A stretch of DNA of 7,220 nt from an uncultured Clostridium sp. GTDB taxonomy: Bacteria; Bacillota; Clostridia; TANB77; CAG-465. The notes beneath the pieces are model-generated. The model searched no databases, had not been told where the DNA came from, and saw nothing but the letters and a program-made list of their open reading frames with translations. Position numbers and translations under genes: made by a program. Below, one piece after another: positions 5,612 through 7,220 of the stretch. The stretch's first letter is position 1. Every line of letters begins with the position of its first letter. Where the stretch lies: NCBI GenBank assembly GCA_900554875.1, contig USJA01000051.1:1-7220 (forward strand). Direction: 5' to 3'.

Positions 5612-7150
5612 TTATATATTTGATATGCTCTTATCATATTCATCAATATACTCTTTTATTTGTTCTATATCAGATTTATATTTAACATAGCCACTCATCA
5701 CCTTTTGAGTATTATCATTTCCTTTTCCAAGAATTAATAAAATTGAATTTTTATCTAATGATATAGCATAATTTACCGCTTTTTTTATTGCTTCTTCTCT
5801 ATCATCTATTTTTTCATAATTATTAGTGTATTCTTTTAAATATTTCTCGATTTCGCTAGAAATTTTAGATACTTCTTCAACACCTGGATCATCAGCAGTA
5901 ATATATACCCTATCTGAATTTTTTCCTGCAACTTCTCCCAAATTTTTTCTCCTTATTTGGGCTTTGCCACCAGGACAACCAAACACTGTTATTACATATC
6001 TATCTTTATACTCATTTTGTACTGTTTCATATATTTTTTCAAAACTTAATTTATTATGTGCAAAATCAACAATAGATACTATTTTATTATCTTTAGTTTT
6101 AAATAGTTCCATTCTACCCGCAGTTTTAGCACTCTTAAGGCCTAAATACATATATTTACTATCAATTCCCAACGTATATGTTATTGCAATAGCTGCAAGT
6201 GCATTTTCTACATTAAATTTACCAGGCATAGAAATAACAAATTCTCTATCAAACTTATCAGTTTTTACCTTAAAATGTGTGCCATCATTTTGCACTTTTA
6301 TATCATATGCATAAACATCTGAATTACTATCTTTAATAGAAAATGTAACTATGTTATTTGTATATTTTTTTGCACATTGTAATATTCTGTCGCTATAATC
6401 AGAATCTAGATTTACACATACTCTTTTTGTATTCTCAAATAATTTTAATTTACAACTGAAATAATCTTCAAAAGTTGGATGTTCTATAGGACTTACATGG
6501 TCTTCGGAAATATTTAAAAATACTCCTATATCAAACTTTAATCCATAAAGTCTTCCATATTTTTTTGTATATGCTTGTGACGAAACCTCCATTACAACAT
6601 TTTTAATTCCTGAATCTACAGCATTTCTAAAATGTTTATGTATTTCATAAGATTCTGGTGTTGTTATATGTGACTCAAATTTCTCAATACCGTCATATGT
6701 TGTAAGAGAAGAAATTATTGCTGTATCATTTTTCAAATTTTCTTTTGCATATTCATCTAAAATATATTTAGTATAAAAAGAAGTGGTAGTTTTTCCTTTT
6801 GTACCTGTTATACCAATTTTAGTTAAATATTTTTCTGGAAAATCAAAATACATATCTGAAAGAATCGATAAAGAATTACGTATATTTTTTACAATAATTC
6901 CTGGAATATTTACATTATATCTTTTTTCACTTACATATATTATAGCACCATTTTTTATTGCAGAATCTAAGTACTCTCCTTTGAAATTATCCCCCTTACA
7001 TATAAACATAGTGTCGCAATCTACATCTTTTGAATTATAAGTCATATAATTTATTTCTATATCAAGAATGTCATCACACATATTTAAATTTTCTATCTCA
7101 TTATATTCATTTAATTTATTTATATATTCTCTAACCTTATATGTTTTCAT
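5612..7150 (-). CDS. murE: MurE-type UDP-MurNAc-tripeptide synthetase, non-DAP-type, perhaps L-lysine-adding
   Basis: A cytoplasmic Mur ligase that uses ATP to add the third amino acid to UDP-MurNAc-L-Ala-D-Glu. The 512-residue product has all three domains. The N-terminal UDP-binding part includes YNSKDV at 38-43. The central ATPase has P-loop GTKGKTT at 116-122, TTPES at 163-167, EVSSQAY at 188-194, FLNISEDH at 211-218 and Lys234 as the likely carbamylated lysine. The C-terminal domain has GRME at 345-348, VDFAHN at 361-366, TADDPG at 418-423 and GKGND at 475-479. Meso-DAP enzymes carry DNPR where this one has DDPG, so the DAP-binding Arg is missing. As far as I recall, the streptococcal L-lysine ligase shares TADDP and the phrases VFLNI.DH and IEHP.FEDYF, so L-lysine or a related diamine is likelier than DAP (inference). 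AAAGGAG at 7164-7158 lies 7 bases before the ATG. The gene overlaps an upstream reading frame by 14 bases. Confidence 0.88.
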   Translation of the reverse strand: MKTYKVREYINKLNEYNEIENLNMCDDILDIEINYMTYNSKDVDCDTMFICKGDNFKGEYLDSAIKNGAIIYVSEKRYNVNIPGIIVKNIRNSLSILSDMYFDFPEKYLTKIGITGTKGKTTTSFYTKYILDEYAKENLKNDTAIISSLTTYDGIEKFESHITTPESYEIHKHFRNAVDSGIKNVVMEVSSQAYTKKYGRLYGLKFDIGVFLNISEDHVSPIEHPTFEDYFSCKLKLFENTKRVCVNLDSDYSDRILQCAKKYTNNIVTFSIKDSNSDVYAYDIKVQNDGTHFKVKTDKFDREFVISMPGKFNVENALAAIAITYTLGIDSKYMYLGLKSAKTAGRMELFKTKDNKIVSIVDFAHNKLSFEKIYETVQNEYKDRYVITVFGCPGGKAQIRRKNLGEVAGKNSDRVYITADDPGVEEVSKISSEIEKYLKEYTNNYEKIDDREEAIKKAVNYAISLDKNSILLILGKGNDNTQKVMSGYVKYKSDIEQIKEYIDEYDKSISNI

Positions 7151-7220
7151 AATTATTCTCCTTTAAATCTATATAATATAACTTTTCACCATTTCTTAAT
7201 TTTTCCATATAATTTGCACC
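7137..7220 (-). CDS. C-terminal end of an unrecognised gene upstream of murE (partial)
   Basis: On the minus strand, only one of the three frames stays open from the window edge through 7151. It encodes 27 residues, charged and hydrophilic (GANYMEKLRNGEKLYY, then IDLKENNYENI), and ends at a TAA at 7139-7137. The stop lies 14 bases inside murE, the same overlap as between tsaB and rimI, and the murE Shine-Dalgarno lies within this frame. This suggests a cotranscribed, translationally coupled upstream gene. The fragment is too short to name a family, and chance openness over 28 codons cannot be excluded. Confidence 0.5.
   Translation of the reverse strand, partial: GANYMEKLRNGEKLYYIDLKENNYENI

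Noticed and set aside
5826..6314. Plus-strand open frame of 162 codons within the Mur ligase gene
   Set aside because: It is the antisense shadow of murE, whose motifs run uninterrupted on the other strand; the Ser/Leu-rich translation resembles no domain. The shorter frame at 6783-7040 is rejected for the same reason.
1..7220. CRISPR arrays, tRNA or rRNA genes, insertion sequences, riboswitches and phage genes
   Set aside because: I saw no spaced repeats, cloverleaf-like sequence, transposase motifs, long structured leaders or att-like repeats; gaps between genes are short and explained by promoters and terminators.

Overview
The window is strongly AT-rich by eye and densely coded with the standard genetic code (TGG for Trp, TAA/TAG stops, many AGA Arg codons). 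It has purine-rich Shine-Dalgarno sites and intrinsic terminators with U-tracts. Together with a tsaE-tsaB-rimI cluster, a VanW-domain cell-wall protein and an AAA_32-type Lon protease, this points to a low-GC Gram-positive bacterium, most likely of the Clostridia. The genus cannot be read from the sequence.

Layout. Positions 1-98 hold a possible tail of an upstream membrane protein and a candidate promoter. Positions 99-1756 (+) hold tsaE, tsaB and rimI, closely spaced or overlapping, and end at a hairpin that includes the rimI stop codon. Positions 1905-3005 (+) encode an exported, probably lipid-anchored protein with two SH3b repeats and a VanW domain. It has its own strong sigma-A-type promoter and terminator. 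Positions 3143-5554 (+) encode an 803-residue Lon-family ATP-dependent protease with an intact Ser/Lys dyad, again with its own candidate promoter. A hairpin at 5556-5583 separates it from a convergent minus-strand unit: a MurE-type Mur ligase (7150-5612) and, overlapping its start, the last 27 codons of an unrecognised upstream gene running off the window edge. No stretch over 300 bases lacks a gene; the longest gaps are 1757-1904 and 3006-3142, both explained by a terminator plus a promoter.

How the genes work together. TsaE and TsaB belong to the machinery that makes t6A37 on ANN-decoding tRNAs; RimI is an N-acetyltransferase often encoded beside them. TsaD, their essential partner, is not in the window. 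The VanW protein and the Mur ligase both concern peptidoglycan: the ligase adds residue 3 of the stem peptide inside the cell, and the VanW protein is a predicted L,D-transpeptidase using that residue outside. They are in separate transcription units. The Lon-type protease is a stand-alone quality-control or regulatory protease.

No clearly new system is visible. The best leads are the VanW protein as a cysteine-rich predicted transpeptidase, and the ligase's DDPG motif where meso-DAP enzymes have DNPR, which makes the third stem residue an open question.
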